64,000 bases of DNA from SVFI01 sp045588655 (GTDB lineage: Bacteria > Bacillota > Clostridia > Lachnospirales > Lachnospiraceae). A program made the position numbers and the translations under genes. Positions 52,565 through 60,936 of the stretch are shown here, one piece after another. Position 1 is the stretch's first letter; each line of letters begins with the position of its first letter. Location of the stretch: contig JAZNEP010000059.1 of NCBI GenBank assembly GCA_045588655.1, positions 68,335 through 132,334 on the forward strand. Direction: 5' to 3'. Below the pieces are notes generated by a model. That model saw nothing but the letters and a program-made list of their open reading frames with translations. It made no database searches and was not told the DNA's origin.

Positions 52565-52848
52565 TTCGTATTTCCTCCTTTTCTTTTATTTACCAAAATT
52601 CCAATAAAAAACGCACTACACCTATGTCACATATAGGTATAGCGCGATGATGTTATCCAAAAGGCACATTTTGAAATTGCGCGTGCTGACCGTGTCAACT
52701 TGAAAACTGCAAAATCGAGCCATCGACTTACGTTATTTATTTTTCTTGGTATGCTCATAGTATACCATATCAATTTTCAGATTTCTATTGACATAATAGT
52801 CAAAATTAGTATTTTTCATATTTTACACCTATTTATCACACAAAAAAA

Positions 52849-52878
52849 TGAACAGGGCAGGTCGACCTCACGTGTTCA
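52849..52878. repeat. 30-bp composite dyad in the origin candidate region
   Basis: TGAACA-N5-GGTCGACC-N5-TGTTCA is perfectly symmetrical. It lies in the 52565-53057 gene-free region between the SSB-like gene and the small hydrophobic genes. That region also holds an imperfect hairpin at 52611-52651 and the long hairpin at 52965. Confidence 0.6.
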
Positions 52879-52964
52879 CTTTTTACGCACTCTTTGATGC
52901 ACTTTTTTAACATTTTCCCCTTTTGTGCATTATTACCTATAAACACATGCGTACGCCTTAAATA

Positions 52965-53038
52965 GACTCACCTCACGTCTGCGTGCACTCACTCCGCTTG
53001 TGGGCTACGTGAGTCGCAGACTTGGGCGGAGGTGAGTC
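52965..53038. repeat. 74-bp long inverted repeat, replication/transfer origin candidate
   Basis: GACTCACCTC (52965) pairs with GAGGTGAGTC (53029-53038), GTCTGCG (52977) with CGCAGAC (53015-53021), and ACTCA with TGAGT inside, around an 18-bp loop. It forms a strong cruciform, GC-rich against an AT-rich background, upstream of the helicase. No T run, so not a terminator. Confidence 0.65.
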
Positions 53039-53057
53039 AATTTAACGCTTTACTACA

Positions 53058-53171
53058 TTATTTCTTTCCGCGAATTGCTCCATAAGTCGCTACAGGAACG
53101 CACACTCCAACTAAAAACGCTTCTGCTGTTCCGCTGAATGCTAATAAACTTGCTATTGAACCGAATAACAT
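53058..53171 (-). CDS. 37-residue hydrophobic protein
   Basis: ATG 53171 follows GGGAGG by seven bases. The product (starting MLFGSIASLLAFSGTAEAFL, ending AIRGKK) is one transmembrane helix with a basic C-terminus. The neighbour upstream encodes another tiny hydrophobic protein. Holin-like or entry-exclusion-like roles are possible but unproven. Confidence 0.6.
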   Translation of the reverse strand: MLFGSIASLLAFSGTAEAFLVGVCVPVATYGAIRGKK

Positions 53172-53187
53172 ACAAACACCTCCCAAC

Positions 53188-53268
53188 TTAACTTAATAAA
53201 ATTTCCAATCCTGTGCATACGGCTACTCCAACACCTACACCAAACAACAATCCTCCAAATTCTGTCAT
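53188..53268 (-). CDS. 26-residue hydrophobic protein
   Basis: The frame starts MTEFGGLLFGVGVGVAVCTG and ends LEILLS. Its ATG overlaps the TGA of the gene upstream (ATGA), with GGTGG/GGAG as ribosome site, so it would be translated by coupling. A single glycine-rich transmembrane helix. Confidence 0.55.
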   Translation of the reverse strand: MTEFGGLLFGVGVGVAVCTGLEILLS

Positions 53269-53627
53269 TTCTCCACCTCTTTCTTTCGAGCATAAATTAT
53301 TGAAATACTATCTTCAGAAGTTCTTAGGAATAATTCACTAACCCATTCTATATCCTCATTTTCTGCAATCACTTCCGAATACTCATATTCAGTTTCTACT
53401 AATTTATAATAATTGAGGATATCTGCTCGTACTATCATTGCCTCTTTAATATCAGTTATAACAAAAAGCCAACCTCCATAATCAGTTACTTTCCTGTCAC
53501 CCCCATATGACGCATCAAGAATTGTTACTATCCTGTCAATTTCCCTCATGATTGCACAGTAGCAATCAGCATCTGACACCTTGTCATCTATGTAACTCTG
53601 ACCATAGATATAGTCAAGTTTGTTCAT
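53265..53627 (-). CDS. Hypothetical protein of the integrated element
   Basis: About 120 residues, acidic, with several Tyr (NKLDYIYGQSYIDDKVSDAD, YGGWLFVITDIKEAMIVRAD). No family recognised. It starts inside the end of the DUF1643-like gene, and its stop overlaps the next tiny gene, so three genes are coupled. ATG 53627 is preferred; an upstream start at 53642 is possible. Confidence 0.5.
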   Translation of the reverse strand: MNKLDYIYGQSYIDDKVSDADCYCAIMREIDRIVTILDASYGGDRKVTDYGGWLFVITDIKEAMIVRADILNYYKLVETEYEYSEVIAENEDIEWVSELFLRTSEDSISIIYARKKEVEK

Positions 53628-54312
53628 TATTCTGAGATACACTCTTCTTCACCTCACTTTTTTGCTTTATATTCTCCTGCTTCACTTGTTTTTTCATGTG
53701 CCCTAATTCGCTTTTGAACGGATACTCCGTTGCATACCATCTTTCTCTGCTATATCGCAGTCCGAGGAAAAGTATATGTGTACCTACACTATCCGTTTCT
53801 TCTTGCAGCGCATCACAGGTGAGTTGATAAAGTTTCCCTTTCGGGTATAAATTCTGAAACTCTTCCAGCACCTTGATTTTGCTCTGAATTGCCACTTGAT
53901 TACTTGACAGGCTATTTCCCCATCCCACATAGATCCGTACGTCTTTTTCTAATGTTTTCATACGCTCTTTGATATAAAGCATATTGTCTGAATCTACACA
54001 CAGCAAATCCTTTGCTTTTAATCTTTCCTTTGAAACGGAAGAAAACAAATTCAGCATATGCACCTTCTTCCATCCCAATTCTTTCATTCGATTTACCAAG
54101 TGAAATGTTGTAACATCCGACACAGTTCCTTCATCCAAACTAATCGTTGGAAACACTTGTATCAAAACCACTTCTTCTTTTACGTCTTCATCGTTTACCA
54201 ACTCCTTGATAATCTCAAACGTCTTTGCATTATCCTCTGAACCGATAACGGTTGTTTCAATAATGCTCTTCTTCTCCTTTGTTTTCACAACCTCACCACC
54301 TCTTTTCTTCAC
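53614..54312 (-). CDS. DUF1643-like protein
   Basis: 232 residues. The core VVLIQVFPTISLDEGTVSDV followed by TTFHLVNRMKELGWKKVHML and NLFSSVS matches DUF1643 ('MLNPSTAD... T....F...WGY....V.NLFA'). The C-terminal 40 residues are lysine- and glutamine-rich and probably disordered. DUF1643 proteins occur on phages and plasmids; the activity is unknown. Start uncertain: GTG 54312, or an internal GTG eight codons later next to GAGG. Confidence 0.6.
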   Translation of the reverse strand: MKKRGGEVVKTKEKKSIIETTVIGSEDNAKTFEIIKELVNDEDVKEEVVLIQVFPTISLDEGTVSDVTTFHLVNRMKELGWKKVHMLNLFSSVSKERLKAKDLLCVDSDNMLYIKERMKTLEKDVRIYVGWGNSLSSNQVAIQSKIKVLEEFQNLYPKGKLYQLTCDALQEETDSVGTHILFLGLRYSRERWYATEYPFKSELGHMKKQVKQENIKQKSEVKKSVSQNNEQT

Positions 54313-54557
54313 ACGCTAAAGTAATTTCTGTAACTGGATTCAATATATGAATCATTCTCCCAACCTCCTGTAAAAAAATTTGGAGCAATAGAAATGATTC
54401 CTATTACTCCATCAATTAAATAATATATGACTCTATTTTAGGTTGTTACAGTTTAAATCACATCTGCAAGTGCCCAAGAAGTGGCGGACACTTTTTCTGT
54501 TTAGGGCAGGAATCATTGATGCATTCTTTTTTCACACATTTTTTCTTTCTAAAACAC

Positions 54558-54600
54558 AGACCTGCCGAACTCCTTATAATTCAAGGAATTCGGCAGGTCT
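54558..54600. terminator. Terminator at the right end of the element
   Basis: AGACCTGCCGAA/TTCGGCAGGTCT perfect arms with an inner CCTT/AAGG pair. It lies just 3' of tRNA-Gly(GCC) on the minus strand, 50 bp inside attR, so it may terminate the tRNA transcript. Confidence 0.65.
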
Positions 54601-54649
54601 GACTGACGAAAAAAAGATTCCGTTTCATTTGAAACGAAATCTTTCTGTA

Positions 54650-54674
54650 AGAGCGCGAGACGGGACTCGAACCC
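54650..54674. other. attR: 25-bp core within tRNA-Gly(GCC)
   Basis: Identical to 46909-46933. It covers the T loop, T stem and 3' acceptor strand of tRNA-Gly(GCC), so integration restored an intact tRNA gene. Confidence 0.88.
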
Positions 54675-54724
54675 GCGGCCCCGACCTTGGCAAGGTCGTG
54701 CTCCACCAACTGAGCCACTCGCGC
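54652..54724 (-). tRNA. tRNA-Gly (anticodon GCC)
   Basis: Acceptor GCGCGAG/CTCGCGC, D arm GGCTCAGTTGGTGGAGC, anticodon loop TTGCCAA, T arm with TTCGAGT and discriminator T; CCA is not encoded. All four helices pair. Target of the element's integrase. Confidence 0.93.
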
Positions 54725-54766
54725 ATATTCATTTGTATCTGCACTCTGCTAACGCTTTCTGCAGAA

Positions 54767-54837
54767 AGCGGGTGATGGGAATCGAACCCACGTATCCAGC
54801 TTGGAAGGCTGGTGTTCTACCATTGAACTACACCCGC
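54767..54837 (-). tRNA. tRNA-Gly (anticodon TCC)
   Basis: Acceptor GCGGGTG/CACCCGC, D arm TAGTTCAATGGTAGAAC, anticodon arm CCAGC-CTTCCAA-GCTGG, T loop TTCGATT, discriminator T, no encoded CCA. All helices pair. Confidence 0.93.
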
Positions 54838-54857
54838 ACGTTAGACTTAAGTCCAAG

Positions 54858-54930
<73 letters not shown>

Positions 54931-55020
54931 AGGTATTCCTGCTCACAAAGCACTTTAACAGTTTACCTCGTTTTCTCATGGTTGTCAATAAAAAAATATA
55001 ATTTTTTGTATAAAAATATT

Positions 55021-56334
55021 TTATATAAACATTACTTTTATCTCTGTACCCTGTGATACCTTACTATCCAATCTTAATTCTGCGTGATGTAACGCCACAA
55101 TATGTTTTACTATTGCCAGTCCAAGTCCTGTTCCGCCTGTCTCTTTTGATCGACTCTTATCGACACGATAAAAGCGCTCAAATACCCGCTCCTGATGTTC
55201 CAAATCAATTCCGATTCCTGTATCCTTAACCGAAAGATATACATTATCATCTTCTTCATCTACTGTCACAATGACCTTACCGTTTTCTTTATTGTAACGA
55301 ATCGCATTATCGCAAAGGTTGTAAAGCACTTCCTCCAGCATCTGTCTGCTACCGTACACAATACATTTTCTTCCGATTAGTTCAATTGTGACATTATGCT
55401 TTTTGGCATTCAGCTGCAACATTTCCACGCAGACCTGCGCCAGTTCATATAAATCTACCGGCTCAAATACAGGCTCAGCGGATGCATCCAGCTCTGACAA
55501 CCTAATAATATCATTGATAAGTATCAGCATCCGATTGGCACTGCGATGAATCTCCTTTGCAAAGCGAATCGTGTCACTTTCATTTACCATCCCATTTTCA
55601 ATCAATTCTGAATACCCGGAAATCGAAGTTAATGGTGTTTTCAGTTCATGCGAAATATTTGCTGTAAATTCCTGTCGCATATTCGCATTCTTTAAAATAT
55701 CCATATGTTGTTCATTAATTGTGCGAATCAACGGCTCCAGTTCCGGATAACTTTCTATCTGATCCATATGGTTAATATCTGCCGCCATCTCTTCAATCGG
55801 TTTCACCATGTTTTTCACAAGCATTCTCGAAAAAAAAGAGCATAACAACAGCAAACCGACAAAAATAAAAAGCAATATCGGTACGGAACGAAAAATAATA
55901 TTTAATGCGCTCGAAGATTTCTTAGCTACTCGGAGAATCGTTCCGTTCTCCATCTTTACTGCATAATAATACATATTTTGTGCAAGCGTTTCTGATTTTC
56001 GAATATCTTTTCCTTTTCCGTTCTTCATTGCTTCCGCAATTTCTTCACGTTGACGGTGGTTCTCCATTTCATTTTCTTCTACCACATTATCAAATAGTAC
56101 GGTTCCGTCTTCTGAAACAACAGTAATCCGAAGCGCTTCGGCTTCGGATGTAAGTTTATCATTATTTATGATCGTCTCTAACTGTGCATTTTGCAGTACG
56201 ATGACATAGGCTCGCAGATCATCAAAGATTTCCTGTTTAAATAGTGTGTAGAAAACTCCAATGAGTGTCACTAACGTCGCTAAGATTGCAAGAACCGCGA
56301 TGTACATCATCCGAAGATTTAATTTCTTCTTCAT
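55021..56334 (-). CDS. phoR: PhoR-type sensor histidine kinase
   Basis: 437 residues. Two transmembrane helices (MMYIAVLAILATLVTLIGVF and SVPILLFIFVGLLLLCSFFS) flank an extracytoplasmic domain. HAMP-like linker, H box TANISHDLKTPLTSISGYSE with Glu-His-Glu context (SHELKTPL), N box LYNLCDNAIRYN, G boxes VKDTGIGI and GGTGLGLAIVKHI. It follows its response regulator by 1 bp, in an operon with a phosphate transporter, hence PhoR. Confidence 0.85.
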   Translation of the reverse strand: MKKKLNLRMMYIAVLAILATLVTLIGVFYTLFKQEIFDDLRAYVIVLQNAQLETIINNDKLTSEAEALRITVVSEDGTVLFDNVVEENEMENHRQREEIAEAMKNGKGKDIRKSETLAQNMYYYAVKMENGTILRVAKKSSSALNIIFRSVPILLFIFVGLLLLCSFFSRMLVKNMVKPIEEMAADINHMDQIESYPELEPLIRTINEQHMDILKNANMRQEFTANISHELKTPLTSISGYSELIENGMVNESDTIRFAKEIHRSANRMLILINDIIRLSELDASAEPVFEPVDLYELAQVCVEMLQLNAKKHNVTIELIGRKCIVYGSRQMLEEVLYNLCDNAIRYNKENGKVIVTVDEEDDNVYLSVKDTGIGIDLEHQERVFERFYRVDKSRSKETGGTGLGLAIVKHIVALHHAELRLDSKVSQGTEIKVMFI

Positions 56335-56335
56335 A

Positions 56336-57019
56336 CTAATCCTCTCTTGTCAGGATGTAACCTACATTTCTTACTGTTTTTATATAGGAACCGGCATTTT
56401 TTAATTTTTTGCGAAGTGTCTTAATATGCATATCCAGCGTTCTTGATTCACCCTCGAAATCAATTCCCCAAACTTTATCCAGAATCACCTCACGGCTTGT
56501 TACTATACCGGCGTTAATGAGCAGAAGCTTAAGAAGCTCATACTCTTTATAAGTCAGCTCGCAGACCTGATCCTCTACCGTTACAGTGTGTTTTTCATCT
56601 TCCATATGAATGGTCTCAAAAGCAAGAACCAGAGGTGTAGATTCCACTCTCTTGCTACGCCGAAGGAGTGCTTTCACTCGGGAAATCAACTCCATTACTC
56701 CAAAGGGCTTGGTCATATAGTCATCTGCCCCTGTGTCCAATCCTTTGACTTTATCAATCTCCGTTGTCTTGGCTGTCACCAAAATAATCGGCGGGTCAGA
56801 TGTCCTTGGATCTGCTTTCAGTTTTCGGATAATCGAAAGACCATCTTCATCCGGTAACATGATATCGAGCAAAAACAAATCCGGGACTTTTTTTTCCAGC
56901 TCACGATAGAATTGTTTGGCACTGGAAAATTCTTTTACCTCGTATCCGATATTTCTCAAAGCAAAGCTTTCAATCTCTGCAATATTCCTATCATCTTCCA
57001 CAATATAAATCAGCGCCAT
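56336..57019 (-). CDS. phoB: PhoB-type response regulator
   Basis: 227 residues. Receiver with EDDR near the start, the phospho-acceptor in FLLDIMLPDEDGL, Lys in DDYMTKPFGV; winged helix with ELTYKEYELLKLLLINAG and SRTLDMHIKTLRKKLKNAGS, ending VRNVGYIL. OmpR/PhoB family. Cotranscribed with nptA (24-bp gap) and phoR; direct repeats like a Pho box precede the operon. Confidence 0.88.
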   Translation of the reverse strand: MALIYIVEDDRNIAEIESFALRNIGYEVKEFSSAKQFYRELEKKVPDLFLLDIMLPDEDGLSIIRKLKADPRTSDPPIILVTAKTTEIDKVKGLDTGADDYMTKPFGVMELISRVKALLRRSKRVESTPLVLAFETIHMEDEKHTVTVEDQVCELTYKEYELLKLLLINAGIVTSREVILDKVWGIDFEGESRTLDMHIKTLRKKLKNAGSYIKTVRNVGYILTRED

Positions 57020-57043
57020 TTTCTTCCCCTGTTTTTCTTTTCA

Positions 57044-58804
57044 TTACGGTAACATGTATTTATTCTGATACATTGCTAAATAATCTTTAAACATCTGATC
57101 GTTTGATTTTTTCAGATTATTTACATATTCGTGTGCCTCAAAGTTCTCATCATTGACCTGGAACAGAGAGAGTGCAATATTGGAACAATGATCGGAAACT
57201 CGTTCATAGTTTGTAACAACATCGGATAATATGAATCCCATTTCAACGGTACATTTTCCTTTTCTTAAACGTTTTACATGACGACTCTTGATCTCTGCCT
57301 GTAAATAATCAATTGCATCCTCCAATGGTTCTACCTGAAGTGCTCTTTGAAGATCTCCGGTCTTAAATACATCAAATGTAAGCTCCACAATATCTTTCAG
57401 CGCTCTGGTAAATATATCCAGCTCTACAGATGCCTTGTTTGAAAATGCCTGTTCTTTCTCGTACATCTCTTTTGCAGACTGTACAATATTCACTGCATGG
57501 TCACTGATTCGTTCAAAATCTCCGATACAATGGAGAAGTGTATTTAATGTATGAGAGTCTCGTTCTGATAAATCCTTGCTGCTCAATTTAACAAGGTAAT
57601 TACCCATTTCATCCTCATATTTATCAATCATCTCTTCCATTTCAATGATTTTTTCAGCTTTTTCATCATCATATTTTTGCAGTAATGTAATGGATTCAAA
57701 TATTGCCTGCTTTGTAATATCCGACATCCGAACCGCTACATTTTTACAATGTTCAATTGCAAGTCCCGGTGTATCCAGGAAACGAACATCCAGAAGATGA
57801 AGTGCTGTCTCCGGCGTATCTTCTTCTTTTTCGTCCGGAACTGCAAGTGTTGCAAGTTTTACAAGCAATTTAGAAAACGGAAGAAGTACAAGTGTTGCTA
57901 TGACATTAAAAATGGAGTGAACTGTAGCAATTCCTGCTGCATTCGCGCTATCATTTAAGAATTTGAAATCAATAAACGCGTTTAATGTATAGAATACTAT
58001 CATAAACACTGCGGTACCAACAATATTAAAAAACAGATGTACCATGGCTGCTCTCTTCGCATTTTTCTTAGCACCGATTGCTGAAATAAGTGCCGTCACA
58101 CATGTACCAATGTTCTGACCCATGATAATTGGAAGTGCTGTCGCATAGCTGACCGCACCTGTCTTACAGAGTGCTTGCAAAATACCGACCGAAGCAGAAG
58201 AACTCTGAATAATTGCTGTTAAAACAGCACCTGCTAAAAGACCTAGAATCGGATTTGAGAACATAAGTAAAATATTCGTAAATTCCGGGACATCTGCGAG
58301 CGGTTTTACTGCTGCAGACATTGTGTCCATACCTGTCATAAGAACGGCAAATCCAACCAGAATTTTTCCAATATTGTGCTGTTTCTCTTTTTTGGTAAAC
58401 ATGATAAGAGCTACACCAATCAAAGCAAGTACCGGTGCAAATGAGGTCGGTTTCAATAATTTAACAAAGAAATTACTGCTTTCGATACCACTTAAACTTA
58501 AAATCCAGGCAGTTGCTGTTGTACCGATATTGGCTCCCATAATAATACTGACTGCCTGCTGCAATTTCATAATCCCTGAGTTAACAAAACCTACGACCAT
58601 AACGGTTGTCGCCGACGAACTCTGAATAACCGCCGTTACACCGGCTCCCAGCAACACTGCTTTTAATGGATTGTTGGTCATTTTTTCAAGAATCTTTTCC
58701 AGTCGTCCACCGGATGCTTTCGAAAGACCTTCTCCCATTACATCCATTCCGTAAAGGAACAAGGCAAGACCACCTATCATTGATAAAATACTAAAAAAGT
58801 CCAT
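57044..58804 (-). CDS. Na+/phosphate cotransporter with PhoU domain (NptA type)
   Basis: About 586 residues. Two homologous Na/Pi-cotransporter repeats, each with the QSSSA(T/S) signature (GVTAVIQSSSATTVMVVGFV near residue 55 and AVLTAIIQSSSASVGILQAL near 190), about eight transmembrane helices and a C-terminal PhoU-like four-helix domain (residues 340-560; HTLNTLLHCIGDFERISDHA). Imports phosphate with Na+; the PhoU part may gate it. Start at ATG 58804, five bases after GAGGAGG; the longer frame has no support. Confidence 0.9.
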   Translation of the reverse strand: MDFFSILSMIGGLALFLYGMDVMGEGLSKASGGRLEKILEKMTNNPLKAVLLGAGVTAVIQSSSATTVMVVGFVNSGIMKLQQAVSIIMGANIGTTATAWILSLSGIESSNFFVKLLKPTSFAPVLALIGVALIMFTKKEKQHNIGKILVGFAVLMTGMDTMSAAVKPLADVPEFTNILLMFSNPILGLLAGAVLTAIIQSSSASVGILQALCKTGAVSYATALPIIMGQNIGTCVTALISAIGAKKNAKRAAMVHLFFNIVGTAVFMIVFYTLNAFIDFKFLNDSANAAGIATVHSIFNVIATLVLLPFSKLLVKLATLAVPDEKEEDTPETALHLLDVRFLDTPGLAIEHCKNVAVRMSDITKQAIFESITLLQKYDDEKAEKIIEMEEMIDKYEDEMGNYLVKLSSKDLSERDSHTLNTLLHCIGDFERISDHAVNIVQSAKEMYEKEQAFSNKASVELDIFTRALKDIVELTFDVFKTGDLQRALQVEPLEDAIDYLQAEIKSRHVKRLRKGKCTVEMGFILSDVVTNYERVSDHCSNIALSLFQVNDENFEAHEYVNNLKKSNDQMFKDYLAMYQNKYMLP

Positions 58805-58849
58805 AATAGCCTCCTCTTTCGCTACGTTAATCTTTTTCGTCTTTCCCAT

Positions 58850-58905
58850 TGTAATATAATATTGTAAAATTAAAAACATTTCTACGTAAAATTTATGTAA
58901 AATCT
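58850..58905 (-). promoter_or_regulatory. Pho-box-like direct repeats upstream of nptA
   Basis: On the minus strand TTTACA-N5-TTTACG recurs with an 11-bp period (58901-58885), followed by two further TTACA units near 58868 and 58855 and a TATTAT/TATATT -10 candidate. The 11-bp spacing of TTNACA half-sites is that of PhoP/PhoB boxes in Gram-positives. The operon encodes its own PhoB/PhoR. Confidence 0.55.
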
Positions 58906-58943
58906 CTTTTCTTTTTTTACGGAATTCCGACATAATCACATAA

Positions 58944-58970
58944 AAAACCCCGGTATCTCTACCGGGATTT
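58944..58970 (-). terminator. Terminator after the transketolase genes
   Basis: AAACCCCGGTAT/ACCGGGATTT arms with a TCT loop; on the minus strand the stem is followed by TTTTTTA. It ends the pentose operon. Confidence 0.85.
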
Positions 58971-59006
58971 TCTTTTAAATCAGCTTCCTAAATCTATTTG
59001 ATTCGA

Positions 59007-59951
59007 TTAAGCCTGTAAAAATTCTTTTGTCTTTGCGTACACGCCCTGTGCATCCAATCCGAATTTCTCTACAAGCGCTGCAGCCGGACCTGATTCACCA
59101 AATCTGTCATACACACCAATCTTGCAAACTTTTGTAGGTGCTTTCTCAGCAAGTACATCACAAACAGCACTTCCAAGTCCACCAATCACAGAATGCTCTT
59201 CTACTGTAACCACTTTTCCTGTCTTCTTTGCAGAAGCAAGAACTAACTCTTCATCAAGCGGTTTGATTGTATGAATATTGATTACTTCTGCATCAATTCC
59301 GTCAGCTGCAAGTTTCTCTGCTGCACCAAGTGCACTTTCTACACAGATACCGGAAGCGATGATAGTAACATCTTTTCCTTCTTTTAAAAGTACACCTTTT
59401 CCGATTTCAAACTTGTAATCATCATTTTCATTGATAACCGGAACTGCTGCACGTCCAAATCTTAAATAAACCGGACCTTCCATTTCAAGAGCTGCACGAA
59501 CTGCTGCTCTTGCTTCGATATCATCCGAAGGAACGATAACTGTCATTCCAGGAATCGTACGCATAAGAGCTACATCTTCATTACACTGATGTGTTGCTCC
59601 GTCCTCACCTACAGTAATACCTGCATGTGTAGCACCGATTTTAACATTTAATCCAGGATAACCGATAGAGTTACGTACCTGTTCAAAGTTACGTCCTGCT
59701 GCAAACATAGCGAAAGAAGAAATAAATGGAATTTTTCCGCATGTTGCAAGTCCTGCTGCAATACCTGTCATGTTACATTCTGCAATACCACAATCAATGA
59801 AACGATCCGGGCAAGCTTTTTTGAATGTACCTGTCTTAGTAGCACCTGCAAGGTCAGCATCTAAAACTACTAAATTAGGGAAATCGTTTGAACATTCTAC
59901 AAGCGCATTTCCATAACTGTCTCTTGTTGCAATTTTCTTAACATCTGCCAT
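59007..59951 (-). CDS. Transketolase, C-terminal subunit
   Basis: 314 residues. The pyrimidine-binding half of transketolase: RDSYGNALVECSNDFPNLVV, FIDCGIAECNMTGIAAGLAT (the catalytic Glu that activates thiamin), TVGEDGATHQCNEDVALMRT and the C-terminal domain VVTVEEHSVIGGLGSAV. Its start overlaps the stop of the N-terminal subunit (TAATG). Split transketolases are common in Clostridia. Works in the non-oxidative pentose phosphate pathway. Confidence 0.93.
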   Translation of the reverse strand: MADVKKIATRDSYGNALVECSNDFPNLVVLDADLAGATKTGTFKKACPDRFIDCGIAECNMTGIAAGLATCGKIPFISSFAMFAAGRNFEQVRNSIGYPGLNVKIGATHAGITVGEDGATHQCNEDVALMRTIPGMTVIVPSDDIEARAAVRAALEMEGPVYLRFGRAAVPVINENDDYKFEIGKGVLLKEGKDVTIIASGICVESALGAAEKLAADGIDAEVINIHTIKPLDEELVLASAKKTGKVVTVEEHSVIGGLGSAVCDVLAEKAPTKVCKIGVYDRFGESGPAAALVEKFGLDAQGVYAKTKEFLQA

Positions 59952-60796
59952 TATGCAATGCCTCCTTTCTCCAACTGAGCATCAATCTGCTCAAGATCAG
60001 CCATTGCTGTCTTATATTCTTCATCGTTAGGAGCTTTTCCATGCCATCCGGCATTGTCTTCCATGAAGGAAACGCCTTTTCCTTTTACTGTTTTCATGAT
60101 GATGGCAGTAGGCATTCCTTTTGTCTCTTTTGCTTTCTGCATAGCGCTACGGATTTCATCAAAGTTATGTCCGTCCACATTGATTGTCTGGAAATTAAAA
60201 GCTTCGAATTTTTTGTCAATTGGATATACAGAACATACATCTTCTACACGACCGTCGATCTGTAAACCATTGTTATCCACAATAACAACAAGGTTATCCA
60301 GCTTATTTGCACCCGCAAACATAGCAGCTTCCCAAACCTGTCCTTCCTGAATTTCTCCATCTCCAAGAAGTGTATATACTCTGTAGTCGTTCTGATCCAT
60401 TTTTCCAGCCATTGCCATACCAACGGCTGCAGAAATTCCCTGTCCTAAAGAACCGGAACTCATATCAACACCCGGTGTTTCCTGCATACAAGGATGTCCC
60501 TGTAAATAAGAACCAAGATGACGAAGTGTTTTTAAATCTTCTACCGGGAAATAGCCTCTGTTTGCCAGAGCAGAATAGTAACCCGGTGCTGTGTGACCTT
60601 TGGATAATACGAAACGATCTCTGTCTGCTTTTTTTGGATCCGCCGGATCAATGTTCATTTCTTCGAAATAAAGATACGTAAACATATCTGCTGCAGATAA
60701 AGATCCGCCCGGATGTCCGGCTTTTGCACTATGTACTGCAGTAACGATACCTTTACGAACTTCGTTTGCTTTTTTCTGAAGCTCTAAGTTTGTCAT
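59951..60796 (-). CDS. Transketolase, N-terminal subunit
   Basis: About 281 residues. The diphosphate-binding half: SAKAGHPGGSLSAADMFTYL, DRFVLSKGHTAPGYYSAL, GDGEIQEGQVWEAAMFA (GDGX24-27N-type Mg/ThDP motif) ending VDNNGLQ. Start at ATG 60796, seven bases after GGAGG; an upstream frame would extend into the intergenic hairpin. Partner of the adjacent C-terminal subunit. Confidence 0.93.
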   Translation of the reverse strand: MTNLELQKKANEVRKGIVTAVHSAKAGHPGGSLSAADMFTYLYFEEMNIDPADPKKADRDRFVLSKGHTAPGYYSALANRGYFPVEDLKTLRHLGSYLQGHPCMQETPGVDMSSGSLGQGISAAVGMAMAGKMDQNDYRVYTLLGDGEIQEGQVWEAAMFAGANKLDNLVVIVDNNGLQIDGRVEDVCSVYPIDKKFEAFNFQTINVDGHNFDEIRSAMQKAKETKGMPTAIIMKTVKGKGVSFMEDNAGWHGKAPNDEEYKTAMADLEQIDAQLEKGGIA

Positions 60797-60875
60797 TTGA
60801 CTTCCTCCATTTAAATATAGTGATGTTATCCGGAAATATGAATTTTCATCCTTCCGGAAGTGTAGCAAAAAATCT

Positions 60876-60907
60876 ACCCGACATACATTTTATATAATAT
60901 GTCGGGT
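60876..60907 (-). terminator. Hairpin between the isomerase and transketolase genes
   Basis: ACCCGACATA/TATGTCGGGT arms with a 12-nt loop; on the minus strand GTAGATTTTTT follows. Acts as an intra-operon terminator or attenuator before the transketolase pair. Confidence 0.65.
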
Positions 60908-60936
60908 GATTTCAATTACTTTAGGACAATTTTATC

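Noticed and set aside
57749..57958. Plus-strand Cys/Lys-rich small open frame
   Set aside because: Antisense of the NptA gene, without a start context.
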